From positions 1 through 51,179 of the forward strand of contig JAPLHB010000208.1 of the NCBI GenBank assembly GCA_026389845.1: 51,179 nucleotides of DNA, in the 5' to 3' direction. Made by a program: the position numbers and the translations under genes. Source of the DNA: Chloroflexota bacterium (lineage in GTDB: Bacteria > Chloroflexota > Anaerolineae > CG2-30-64-16). The notes beneath the pieces are model-generated. The model had not been told where the DNA came from. It did no database searches and was given only the letters and a program-made list of their open reading frames with translations. Below, in pieces: positions 1-7,314 of the stretch (positions within the stretch are counted from its first letter, which is position 1; every line of letters starts with the position of its first letter).

Positions 1-835
1 AGCATGGGCGTAGCGGTTCACCCCCACGCGTGTGGGGAAAACGCGCCAACCGTCATCATAGACTGCCCACCGTCCGGTTCACCCCCACGCGTGTGGGGAA
101 AACTGGAAGCCCACGACCCATACCTTGAGCGCGTTCGGTTCACCCCCACGCGTGTGGGGAAAACGAACCCGCGCTGTGCCGCCGTGCCGCGGCTGGCGGT
201 TCACCCCCACGCGTGTGGGGAAAACCTTACGTGTTTGACTGTGTCGGGGCATGGGAACGGTTCACCCCCACGCGTGTGGGGAAAACTCGGTTTCGTCCTC
301 GTCAGTGTCGTCGGCGTTCGGTTCACCCCCACGCGTGTGGGGAAAAAGAGAGGCGGCTGATGCTCATGCCCACGGTCGGCGGTTCACCCCCACGCGTGTG
401 GGGAAAACATCCTGGCGATTCGCGCCGGGCTGCGGGCGGCCGGTTCACCCCCACGCGTGTGGGGAAAACCCGAGCTTGCGAATGCCGCCGCTGAGCGCGA
501 GCGGTTCACCCCCACGCGTGTGGGGAAAACGATGCCTTACCCGCGTCCCACAGCGCGATCTCCGGTTCACCCCCACGCGTGTGGGGAAAACTGGGAGATG
601 ATCTGAAACGCGGCCTTGTGGGCCGGTTCACCCCCACGCGTGTGGGGAAAACTAGTAAGTTTCCATAGTTTCCCCCTTGTTGTGCGGTTCACCCCCACGC
701 GTGTGGGGAAAACGTTGCCGTTTCGACAACACCAGCGAAGATCGACGGTTCACCCCCACGCGTGTGGGGAAAACAACCAATGGAAAAGGGCTTTCGCGCC
801 AGACCACGGTTCACCCCCACGCGTGTGGGGAAAAC
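1..835 (-). CRISPR. Type I-E CRISPR array, 14 repeats, truncated by the left window edge
   Basis: Fourteen 29-nt repeats start at 14, 75, 136 and every 61 bp up to 807. The 13 complete spacers are all exactly 32 nt and none recurs. On the minus strand the repeat begins GTTTTCCCC and ends GGTGAACCG, with a 6-bp stem CCCCAC/GTGGGG around an ACGC loop. This matches the type I-E repeat family and fixes transcription on the minus strand, in the same direction as the cas genes. The only variant is the repeat at 319-347, whose last plus-strand base is A instead of C. Bases 1-13 are the end of a further spacer, so the array continues to the left. The newest spacers should lie near 775-806, next to cas2. 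Confidence 0.98.
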
Positions 836-882
836 CCTTCCAAAGTTACATTTCGGCGGGCAGCGGCGGACGCGATGGTCGC
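836..882 (-). promoter_or_regulatory. CRISPR leader, unusually short non-coding gap
   Basis: Only 47 bp separate the cas2 stop from the leader-proximal repeat, and the stretch is not especially AT-rich. A functional leader, meaning the array promoter and integration signals, is normally longer, so it probably overlaps the 3' end of cas2. No clear -10 or -35 box was found. Assigned by position only. Confidence 0.5.
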
Positions 883-1239
883 TCAGTAGCCTCTTGGTAA
901 GGGCGTTTGCTTCGCGCGCCGGCCAGGTTCGGCCGCGACCTTGCTATCCGCCTGACCTGCCGGTTCAACCGGCAGCCGGATCAGTTGCAGGCCATCGAAG
1001 TCTACCACCTCCCGCCGCGTCGTGCCGAAACTCCGCATCTGGAATCGCTGCTCATTGTTGGTAGACCAGGCTTGTACCACGCCGCCGCCCTTGAGACCCT
1101 GGCAGCACTTCTGCCACAGCCGATCACGCACCAGCGCCGAAACGTGACCGACGAACACACCCGGATGCGGCTCAATCAGCCAGCGAGTCAACTCTCCGCG
1201 CAAGCCAACCGGTACTGTCTCCAATATCATCATGAGCAT
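883..1239 (-). CDS. cas2: Cas2, type I-E (CRISPR adaptation)
   Basis: A 118-aa protein that partners Cas1 in the spacer-integration complex. The N-terminus MLMMILETVPVGLRG, then WLIEPHPGVFVGHVS, and later FDGLQLIRLP are typical of the Cas2e subfamily (CasX-CasY-CasZ order cas6-cas1-cas2). The start at 1239 is chosen because GGAGGG lies 7 nt upstream and the family begins there; an in-frame ATG at 1254 is also possible. It overlaps cas1 by 68 bp. The last roughly 28 residues after the usual end of the family fold are rich in Pro, Arg and Lys, and they are encoded where leader DNA would be expected. Family assignment is secure; the role of the tail is unknown. Confidence 0.93.
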   Translation of the reverse strand: MLMMILETVPVGLRGELTRWLIEPHPGVFVGHVSALVRDRLWQKCCQGLKGGGVVQAWSTNNEQRFQMRSFGTTRREVVDFDGLQLIRLPVEPAGQADSKVAAEPGRRAKQTPLPRGY

Positions 1240-2167
1240 GCCCATTCCCTCCATGTTCTATGGCTTCATCCGGCGACCACCACGGCTCCGGCCGCGCCGG
1301 GTCCGCATCCACTTCCTCACCCGCCGCCAACTCCTCGGCCGCGATGCCCAACATGCGGTCAATGTCGGGCAGAATGTTGTCGAGCAGCTTGTAGGCATGA
1401 AACGCGTCGCGGCACGCATGGCGCACGCGGCTTCCCAGGTTATTGGACGACTCGGCTGCCAGCTCGAACGCCAACGGCACGGTGATGTCCACTTTGTACA
1501 GGTCGGCGATGTCGTAGACGAAGCTCAGTTGTTTGCCGGTGTGGATGAAACCCAGGCCAGGCGAGTAGCCGCCGGAAACAATGGCCGCGTGACACAACCC
1601 GTTCAGGCACGCGTTGGCCGCCGACAGCGCGCGGTTGACCGGATCGGCCGCGTTCCAGTTGCCGCGGTCGTAGTTCCGGCCCTCCCACTTGATGCCATAG
1701 GTCTTGCTGGCCTCGGCATACGCCTTGCGCACCCGCACCCCCTCGTGCCCGCGGATCTGCTCGATGGTCAGGTTGTCGGCCAATTCCTCCTCGAACCGGA
1801 AGTGGTACATCCGCAGGATCACCTCCATGCGCTGAATCGGATCGCTCGACTTCTCGGCCTGCTTGAGCAGGTGATACGCCTTGCGCGTCTCGCCCATGCC
1901 CTGGGCGTAGAAGCGCACGCCTTCTTCGCCGCACCAGAGGATCAAGCAGCCGTTGTCGGCCAGCGTCTTCACCGCCTCGTGGGTGATGCTGGTGCCGGGG
2001 CCGAGCATCAGCGCAGTGAGCGCGGAGGCCGGCACCAGCGTCCGGCCGCTCTTCTTGTCGAAGAATTCGACTGCATTCTGGCTGCGCTCGATCACCCCGT
2101 GCTCCAGGTAGAGGTAGCTCAGGCTGTCGCGCAGCTTGGGCAGGTCGTGATAGTCTTGGATGCGCAT
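1172..2167 (-). CDS. cas1: Cas1, type I-E integrase
   Basis: A 331-aa Cas1e, the metal-dependent integrase that inserts new spacers into the array with Cas2. It begins MRIQDYHDLPKLRDSLSYL, and the family core is visible: GPGTSITHEAV, a Glu near KWEGRNYD, then SPGLGFIHTGKQLSFVYDIADLYK with the expected His and Asp ligands. The ATG at 2167 is preceded at 5 nt by GGAGGT, which supports this start over an upstream GTG at 2185. Roughly 40-50 C-terminal residues rich in acidic residues exceed the E. coli protein (305 aa) and overlap cas2. The RBS lies on the 3' flank of a repeat-like hairpin (2180-2195), which may couple its translation to Cas6e. Confidence 0.96.
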   Translation of the reverse strand: MRIQDYHDLPKLRDSLSYLYLEHGVIERSQNAVEFFDKKSGRTLVPASALTALMLGPGTSITHEAVKTLADNGCLILWCGEEGVRFYAQGMGETRKAYHLLKQAEKSSDPIQRMEVILRMYHFRFEEELADNLTIEQIRGHEGVRVRKAYAEASKTYGIKWEGRNYDRGNWNAADPVNRALSAANACLNGLCHAAIVSGGYSPGLGFIHTGKQLSFVYDIADLYKVDITVPLAFELAAESSNNLGSRVRHACRDAFHAYKLLDNILPDIDRMLGIAAEELAAGEEVDADPARPEPWWSPDEAIEHGGNGHAHDDIGDSTGWLARRVDSLAD

Positions 2168-2171
2168 GGGA

Positions 2172-2200
2172 TACCTCCACCCCACGTTTGTGGGGAATCT
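2172..2200 (-). repeat. Solitary CRISPR-repeat-like hairpin upstream of cas1
   Basis: Aligned without gaps to the array repeat, this segment matches at 18 of 29 positions. It matches 16 of the 18 positions that cover the stem-loop and its CCC-side flank. The stem CCCCAC/GTGGGG is identical and only the loop differs (AAAC instead of ACGC). It sits in the 70-bp gap between cas6e and cas1, and on the mRNA the cas1 SD sequence follows the hairpin immediately. That this is derived from a repeat, or bound by Cas6e, is inference. Confidence 0.75.
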
Positions 2201-2215
2201 TCAACCCAATGCTTA

Positions 2216-2230
2216 AGACCTGACAGGTCT
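2216..2230 (-). repeat. Small inverted repeat in the cas6e-cas1 gap
   Basis: AGACC-TGACA-GGTCT forms a 5-6 bp stem just after the cas6e stop. It precedes the repeat-like hairpin on the transcript. It could be an attenuator, a processing site or a small dispersed palindrome. No poly-U follows, so it is not a typical terminator. Confidence 0.45.
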
Positions 2231-2237
2231 GGCGGGA

Positions 2238-2894
2238 TCACTTAGGCACCGGCGCCAACGATAGCAGGCCGAACCCGAACCCCTTGGCGCTGCCGATGCC
2301 GGTCTGGACGGCCCGGATTAGCTTGTCAGGGTCGGTCACTTGCAGCACGCCGTCGAATTGAACGCTGAGCAGCTCCAGCTTGTGCACGCCGTCTTCTCGA
2401 TGAATCGCCTCGTCGTTTTTGATCTTGTCGTCGCGGCTGACCTGGGCCTGGAGCACGCGGAAGCCGTGCTGTTCCCCCTTGCGCGCCAGCCAGGCGAGCT
2501 GGCCTTCCTCGTCGTAGATGCCGACGCGCTTGCCGGTGTTGCCTTTGCCCGCGCTCAGGCGTTTGGTCGGGTTGGCGCGCAGGCGGAAGGTGAGTGGTTG
2601 ATCCATTTGCAGCGATACCTCCCGCTGCTTCACTTGTGGTGCTTCCAGCAAGTAGCCAGGCTTCAAAGCTGACCAATCCGGTTCGGTGCGCGATTGTACG
2701 AGCACAGTCAACACGCCGTCAGCATGATCATCCAACCGAAACAGCACATCCGCGGCTTCGGAATCGGCGCGCTCGACGCCGACTCTTCCGGTGGGAAAGG
2801 CATTTAACAGCGTTCTGTGCATCTCGTACGGCGCTGCGATCTCGCGTTGCACTTGGCGCGAGCGCGAGTAGAGCGTAAGCAGGGAGTAGTACAT
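2238..2894 (-). CDS. cas6e: Cas6e (CasE/Cse3), crRNA-processing endoribonuclease
   Basis: A 218-aa RAMP protein that cleaves the pre-crRNA at each repeat hairpin and stays bound to the 3' handle in Cascade. His26, in MHRTLLNAFP, is at the position of the known catalytic histidine. The C-terminal glycine-rich loop GIGSAKGFGFGLLSL is the family signature. The start codon overlaps the cas5e stop as TGATG, so translation is probably coupled. A repeat-like hairpin follows 40 nt downstream on the same mRNA and is a plausible extra substrate. Confidence 0.95.
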   Translation of the reverse strand: MYYSLLTLYSRSRQVQREIAAPYEMHRTLLNAFPTGRVGVERADSEAADVLFRLDDHADGVLTVLVQSRTEPDWSALKPGYLLEAPQVKQREVSLQMDQPLTFRLRANPTKRLSAGKGNTGKRVGIYDEEGQLAWLARKGEQHGFRVLQAQVSRDDKIKNDEAIHREDGVHKLELLSVQFDGVLQVTDPDKLIRAVQTGIGSAKGFGFGLLSLAPVPK

Positions 2895-3598
2895 CAGGAC
2901 ACCTCCACTGGCGGATCGGGTGGTGTGCAGAAATCCAACCGAACGCGGCGCACGGTGAATTTGCGCTGGTCCCAGGCAAACGACAACGGTTGGTCAGGCC
3001 GCACGATACTGCCTCGCTCGGCATCCTCAATCATCAGCCTCGCCCGACGTTCCCTGTCTCGCCCTGCCGCCAATCGAGGATAGACCTTCAGCGCATCCTC
3101 CAGCCCCATGTCGAGTTTGATGCCATTCTTCAGCCATACCGGCGCGCCAGGGACAAATGCCTTGCGGCCAAGGTATAACATCCACATGGGGCGACAAAGG
3201 CGATAGTCGAGTTGCCGGAGCAGGTCTGACTTGTCGCTTTCCAGGCCGACCAGGAAAGCGGCATCGGCAAGATAGAACCGCTCTGAAACGATCAAGTCCC
3301 TCCGCTCGATTTCACCCTTTGCCCTGAGGTAACCACCTTTGCCCGCAGTGTGATAGTCCATCTTCATCAGTCCTTCCCGATCCACCCGCACCCCCATGCG
3401 CAACGCGGCCAGGGATGCCAGAGAGGGCTTATCAGCGTTGTCTGGATGACTCTCGTCGCGTGGCTTGCCCAGCGCGGCGCACAGCAGGCCGATCACACCG
3501 CTCTTGGAGGGTTCCAGGCCGGTGTCACGGTGCGTGAAGTGGCTCTGCACGCCCCATGACTGCATCGGGCCAATCAACTGCAACAGAAGGGTGCCCAT
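2894..3598 (-). CDS. cas5e: Cas5e (CasD), Cascade subunit binding the crRNA 5' handle
   Basis: A 234-aa RAMP-fold protein. The N-terminus MGTLLLQLIGPMQSWGVQSH and the segment EPSKSGVIGLLCAALG are diagnostic of Cas5e. It caps the 5' end of the crRNA in the type I-E effector. The gene lies 3 bp after cas7e and its stop overlaps the cas6e start. Length is close to the E. coli protein (224 aa). No missing motif was noticed. Confidence 0.95.
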   Translation of the reverse strand: MGTLLLQLIGPMQSWGVQSHFTHRDTGLEPSKSGVIGLLCAALGKPRDESHPDNADKPSLASLAALRMGVRVDREGLMKMDYHTAGKGGYLRAKGEIERRDLIVSERFYLADAAFLVGLESDKSDLLRQLDYRLCRPMWMLYLGRKAFVPGAPVWLKNGIKLDMGLEDALKVYPRLAAGRDRERRARLMIEDAERGSIVRPDQPLSFAWDQRKFTVRRVRLDFCTPPDPPVEVS

Positions 3599-3601
3599 GG
3601 C

Positions 3602-5092
3602 TCACCCTCCTTTGCGCAACTCGCCGCAGATTGCGTCCACCCAGCCCTTCATGTTCTTGACATTCACGCGGAAGTCATCGCCGAGATCCTCCAATTGCAC
3701 GGTACCATCGGGCAAGGCAACAGCAATGGCCTTGACAGTGTCGTTGCCGTAGAAGTCCTTCAGATGCTTGAATTGCTTCTCCAGCCGCTTGACCGAAGCC
3801 ACAATCAGGTCTTCCTCGCCCTTATTGAGGACGTTCACCGGCTTCTGGAAGGCGTTGACCAACGACCAGCCAGCGCTCTCGCTGTCGCGCACCACAGCCA
3901 GCATGAAGCTGGGGCGGCACTCTGGCGCAAACGCATTCTTTTTGCCGGAGGGGATGGCGGCCTCACTGGCGCGCAGGAACGCTTCAACAGTACGAAGGGG
4001 CAGGTCGGCCAGATCATTGCCCTGCAGGTCTTTGGTGCCCAGGTTGGCCTTCAGTTGCGCGTAATCCAGTCGCGCGTAGCGGTAGAAGCACGCGCTGTTG
4101 AAGTATGCCACGTCGAGGAAGCCGGCGCCAGGGTCGGTCTTCGGCTTGAGATCATCCATGGCCGTGTAGTAGTCAATGGGCGTGCGGCCCGCGATGCTGT
4201 GCGTGGAGATGGCGTGCGCAACCTGGCAGGCGGCGTCTATCTGCAACGGCTTGCCCGCCAACATGCGACCGAATAAGGCGATGTCCGGGGCGCTGAGGTG
4301 ATTGGTCGTCAGACCAGTGAGTTCGTCAACGATCCCCTTCACCGGGGAATCCGCTCGTCGAGAGGACTGAATGGCCGGCCATTGCTGCACGATTTGCTCG
4401 CCGACCCAATCCATTTCAACGGCAGTGAAGATCTTCGCATCGGATTTCAGTGCGCCGAACGCCTTCCTGAACTCACTGGCAACTGGCTTTACATCCTTTT
4501 GCGGGCTGACTCTGCCGGAGAGACGCTGCTCAAGTTCCTTCTGCACGTCCTTCAGAGCAATGGTGTTGTCACCTTTCGCGGGCTGTGCTGTGCGGCTCGC
4601 GAGATGCTGGACAAAGCTCGTCGTCAGTGCCTGAATCGGTGTTTCCGCTTGCTTGGCGGAGACAAGCGTGTCCCAGGCTTGAGCCAGCTTCTCGGCTACC
4701 CAGGCGATTTCAGATTCGCTCAGGAACAGCAGGACGCTGGTCTCGTCCGGCCGAGTCTGATTCATCCCGCCGGCGTATTCCTCAGCAAACATCTTCGCCA
4801 CTTCTCTGGCCTGGTCAGGTGATTTACCGTGGCTCTGCGCGAGGCGCTTGGCAAGTTCGCCGGCGATTCGCGCGGTGCGGGCGCTCAACGGTACCTTCGT
4901 GAACTTGGTGAAGACCGCCCGCTGGCGCTTTTCGGGATCGGCATCAGCGCCGCGAATAACTCGCTTGAGACACTGCGACGAAATGCGTGCGCGGCGATAG
5001 CCGCCGAATTCGGTATCCTTCGGCTGGCCGAGGTCATCGCGGTTGAGATTCGAGGGCGGAAAGTTCTGGATGATGTGCAATTCGACAAACAT
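3602..5092 (-). CDS. cas7e: Cas7e (CasC), Cascade backbone subunit with an enlarged helical domain
   Basis: A 496-aa protein, about 130 residues longer than E. coli CasC (363 aa). Six copies of this subunit normally form the backbone along the crRNA. Family blocks include the N-terminus MFVELHIIQNFPPSNLNRDD, GGYRRARISSQCLKR, and ISTHSIAGRTPIDYYTAMDD. The extra length lies between about residues 110 and 280. There residues 125-160 and 223-258 align without gaps (9 of 36 identical, with both Trp residues at the same 9-residue spacing), suggesting an internal duplication in the helical insertion. It lies 21 bp after cse2 and 3 bp before cas5e. Confidence 0.95.
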   Translation of the reverse strand: MFVELHIIQNFPPSNLNRDDLGQPKDTEFGGYRRARISSQCLKRVIRGADADPEKRQRAVFTKFTKVPLSARTARIAGELAKRLAQSHGKSPDQAREVAKMFAEEYAGGMNQTRPDETSVLLFLSESEIAWVAEKLAQAWDTLVSAKQAETPIQALTTSFVQHLASRTAQPAKGDNTIALKDVQKELEQRLSGRVSPQKDVKPVASEFRKAFGALKSDAKIFTAVEMDWVGEQIVQQWPAIQSSRRADSPVKGIVDELTGLTTNHLSAPDIALFGRMLAGKPLQIDAACQVAHAISTHSIAGRTPIDYYTAMDDLKPKTDPGAGFLDVAYFNSACFYRYARLDYAQLKANLGTKDLQGNDLADLPLRTVEAFLRASEAAIPSGKKNAFAPECRPSFMLAVVRDSESAGWSLVNAFQKPVNVLNKGEEDLIVASVKRLEKQFKHLKDFYGNDTVKAIAVALPDGTVQLEDLGDDFRVNVKNMKGWVDAICGELRKGG

Positions 5093-5113
5093 GGTGATCC
5101 TCCGTTGCAGATG

Positions 5114-5680
5114 CTAAAGTTGGGTTTGCGGTTGAGGTTGCTGAACGTCGGCTTTCTTCTCTGGGAGGCGGAGCCGCCAGAACTGGCGCGACCAGCGCAG
5201 GCGAATCTCCTGGCGGGCCGCTTCGCCGGTCGCCCCTTCGCGCAGCCACGCTTGAACGTCATCAAAGAGTTTGCGCCAGTTTACGGGCACGTCCTTGGAT
5301 TTGAGCAGCGAGACTGCCTGACGTAGCGTATCGGGCAAGTCATCCGGCTCGCTAGACAACAACGCCATGAAACGGCGCTCGACGTTGGTCGGTGGTTCCT
5401 CGCTCTCTCCGACCAACGCTCGGAAGTGATCGCCCATGTTGCTGTCGCGCTTGCCTTGGTAGGGCAACCGATGCAAGGCGAACAAGGGGGCGACCACGTA
5501 CATCGTGTCGCGCGTCCACGGCGGATCGTCGTCATCCAGCATGTGCTCGACGACGCGACTGACTTCCATTACGGTGCCGGGCGGTTGGCCCAACCCGCGC
5601 CGGAGCGACGCCAGGCTGCCGCGGTCGTCACGGTCGCGCAGTGCTTCCAGACCATAAATCAAGTCGTTCGCACTTTTCAT
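5114..5680 (-). CDS. cse2: Cse2 (CasB, Cas11), small Cascade subunit
   Basis: A 188-aa, mainly helical, basic protein. It is recognised by the segment MYVVAPLFALHR and by the C-terminal pattern VNWRKLFDDVQAWL followed by WSRQFW, typical of Cse2. Two copies form the belly of the type I-E complex and stabilise the R-loop. The start overlaps the cse1 stop by 4 nt (ATGA). The last ten residues are Gln/Pro-rich and look unstructured. Confidence 0.92.
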   Translation of the reverse strand: MKSANDLIYGLEALRDRDDRGSLASLRRGLGQPPGTVMEVSRVVEHMLDDDDPPWTRDTMYVVAPLFALHRLPYQGKRDSNMGDHFRALVGESEEPPTNVERRFMALLSSEPDDLPDTLRQAVSLLKSKDVPVNWRKLFDDVQAWLREGATGEAARQEIRLRWSRQFWRLRLPEKKADVQQPQPQTQL

Positions 5681-7314
5681 TCTTCGTCATCTCCTTTTTC
5701 GGGTTGTGGGAGGCTGGCCTTGCCGACAGCGGCAGCCAGCCCGATGTTGAACCATTGGCGAGCGATCGCCGCGGCGCGTAGGGAGCGGCGGTCGCCTGCG
5801 GTGTAGTTTTCAGCCTGGATGAAGGCTGCCCTGGCTGCGCGCCGCACTTCGGCGCGCCAAGTCTCAATTGCGTGCTCCGGCTGGTCAGGCAGATCCTGAA
5901 TCATGCGATGGAAGTACGGCTCGAGGTCACTCCAGAAGTAGCGTTCAACGCCCCAGGAATCGGACAATCGCACGATTCTCTCCCGTTCCTCCTTTCCTGG
6001 CTTCGACGCAAGGTCTTTCTCCGTCAACGATGGCTTAAGGATCAGCCGCGCTAGCCTGAACGCTGAAGCGCTCAGAACATCTTTCGCTCTTTCTGCGCCT
6101 CCAATCGCTTCAGCAAGATGACCGATAAGCGATCTGTCCGCCGGTTGCAGGATGGATAGGGGGAGTGGCAGAGTCTCGTACCGATAGAAATAGGTCTTGT
6201 CTTGCCCCGACTCGGTGCAGGCGCCAAACGCTTGAAGCCTGAAGGTCTGAGTCCAATTCAGGATGCCATCCCCCGCAAGATTCTGAACCTGCTCAAGCGC
6301 CGCAGGAGCTTTGTCGGCCTCCTCTGCGTGTTCTCGCTTGATATCAAGCAGCACTGCGCTATCCCGCCACATCGCTTTCTCGGCCTGGAAGTGAATGGGA
6401 GAATGGGTTCGTTCTTCGCCTTCTCCACTCACTTTCTGCCTTGTGTTTGCTCGCCAGTGGTACATCGGGTTGAAGACGTCGCGTACGGTCTTCTTTGCGG
6501 CATCTGATGTGCGGAGACCGATGTCGTACATCATTTCGCAAACATACAGCCCGTCTGAACGCTGCTCATCCGTGAACAGCCGGACTCGCCGATTGTGCCA
6601 AGTCAGATGATCCAGGAGTCCGTAGGGGCGTCGCACGTCCTCCACGAAGGGATCGTCCATCTCCCACGCGGGCCGATCCACGTCCTGTCGTTTCAGACGG
6701 TGACTCCGTAAGTCGCGATCGAAAAGATTCAGCATCAATGTTTCGAACAGTGATTCCCCTTCGACAAGTAGTACCATGCCCCGTGCGCACGGTGCATCTG
6801 TGAACGATCTGCCACTACCTTTTGTGCCTCCCAAGCCAAAGGCCTGGACAGACAGCAGGGCGAGAGCGGCGTCGTCGGCAGACAAACGCAGCTTGCCTTG
6901 CGTGTTGTGGCTGAAGAGTGTGGCGTCTGCACCAGATGCGATCTGCCCGCTAAGGCTGCTGACCGACTCCCGTTTGATGTTGAGATTGGCATCCTGGAAG
7001 AACGGTCGCCTCTCGTCAAATAGGTTAAACCGATGACTCCAATCCCTGAGGTAGCCTTCGACGTCACCTTGTGTGAACGCCTTGTCGCGCCACATTGCTC
7101 TCCAGGTGCCTTCCATATCCTTAATGGCAGCCTGTAGTATCGCCAGAAGCAGACGATAGACGGCCGCGGTCTCAAGCGGAGTGGCCGCGCACACGTTTCG
7201 CAGAGCGGGAGCATCTAAGATTGTGTCAGCTAAGCCGATACGGACAGGTTGGCCTCTGCCCTTGGGAATGACGGGAATCCAGCGCGCTGTAATGAGATTG
7301 TAGTTGTCGTTCAT
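5677..7314 (-). CDS. cse1: Cse1 (CasA, Cas8e), large Cascade subunit
   Basis: A 545-aa protein that recognises the PAM and recruits Cas3. Diagnostic parts are the N-terminus MNDNYNLITARWIPV, the segment HRFNLFDERRPFFQ, SVQAFGLGGTKGSG, and the C-terminal helical bundle around ENYTAGDRRSLRAAAIARQW. The ATG at 7314 overlaps the cas3 stop as TGATG and has AGGAGG upstream, so the longer upstream reading frame is not the start. Slightly longer than E. coli CasA (502 aa). The frame is intact, so Cascade should assemble even though cas3 is broken. Confidence 0.95.
   Translation of the reverse strand: MNDNYNLITARWIPVIPKGRGQPVRIGLADTILDAPALRNVCAATPLETAAVYRLLLAILQAAIKDMEGTWRAMWRDKAFTQGDVEGYLRDWSHRFNLFDERRPFFQDANLNIKRESVSSLSGQIASGADATLFSHNTQGKLRLSADDAALALLSVQAFGLGGTKGSGRSFTDAPCARGMVLLVEGESLFETLMLNLFDRDLRSHRLKRQDVDRPAWEMDDPFVEDVRRPYGLLDHLTWHNRRVRLFTDEQRSDGLYVCEMMYDIGLRTSDAAKKTVRDVFNPMYHWRANTRQKVSGEGEERTHSPIHFQAEKAMWRDSAVLLDIKREHAEEADKAPAALEQVQNLAGDGILNWTQTFRLQAFGACTESGQDKTYFYRYETLPLPLSILQPADRSLIGHLAEAIGGAERAKDVLSASAFRLARLILKPSLTEKDLASKPGKEERERIVRLSDSWGVERYFWSDLEPYFHRMIQDLPDQPEHAIETWRAEVRRAARAAFIQAENYTAGDRRSLRAAAIARQWFNIGLAAAVGKASLPQPEKGDDEE

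Noticed and set aside
714..745. Spacer 12 shares a 13-nt word (ACACCAGCGAAGA) with the TIR elements, suggesting self-targeting
   Set aside because: The match covers less than half of the spacer and does not extend on either side; it may be chance.
4..900. Open frames of 60-120 codons across the repeat array (peptides with VHPHACGEN or SPPRVWGK)
   Set aside because: They are translations of CRISPR repeats in different frames, with no RBS and no family.
2172..2230. CreR-type mini-CRISPR (two repeats with a pseudo-spacer) between cas6e and cas1
   Set aside because: Only one repeat-like element is present; the second hairpin (AGACC/GGTCT) has no similarity to the repeat.
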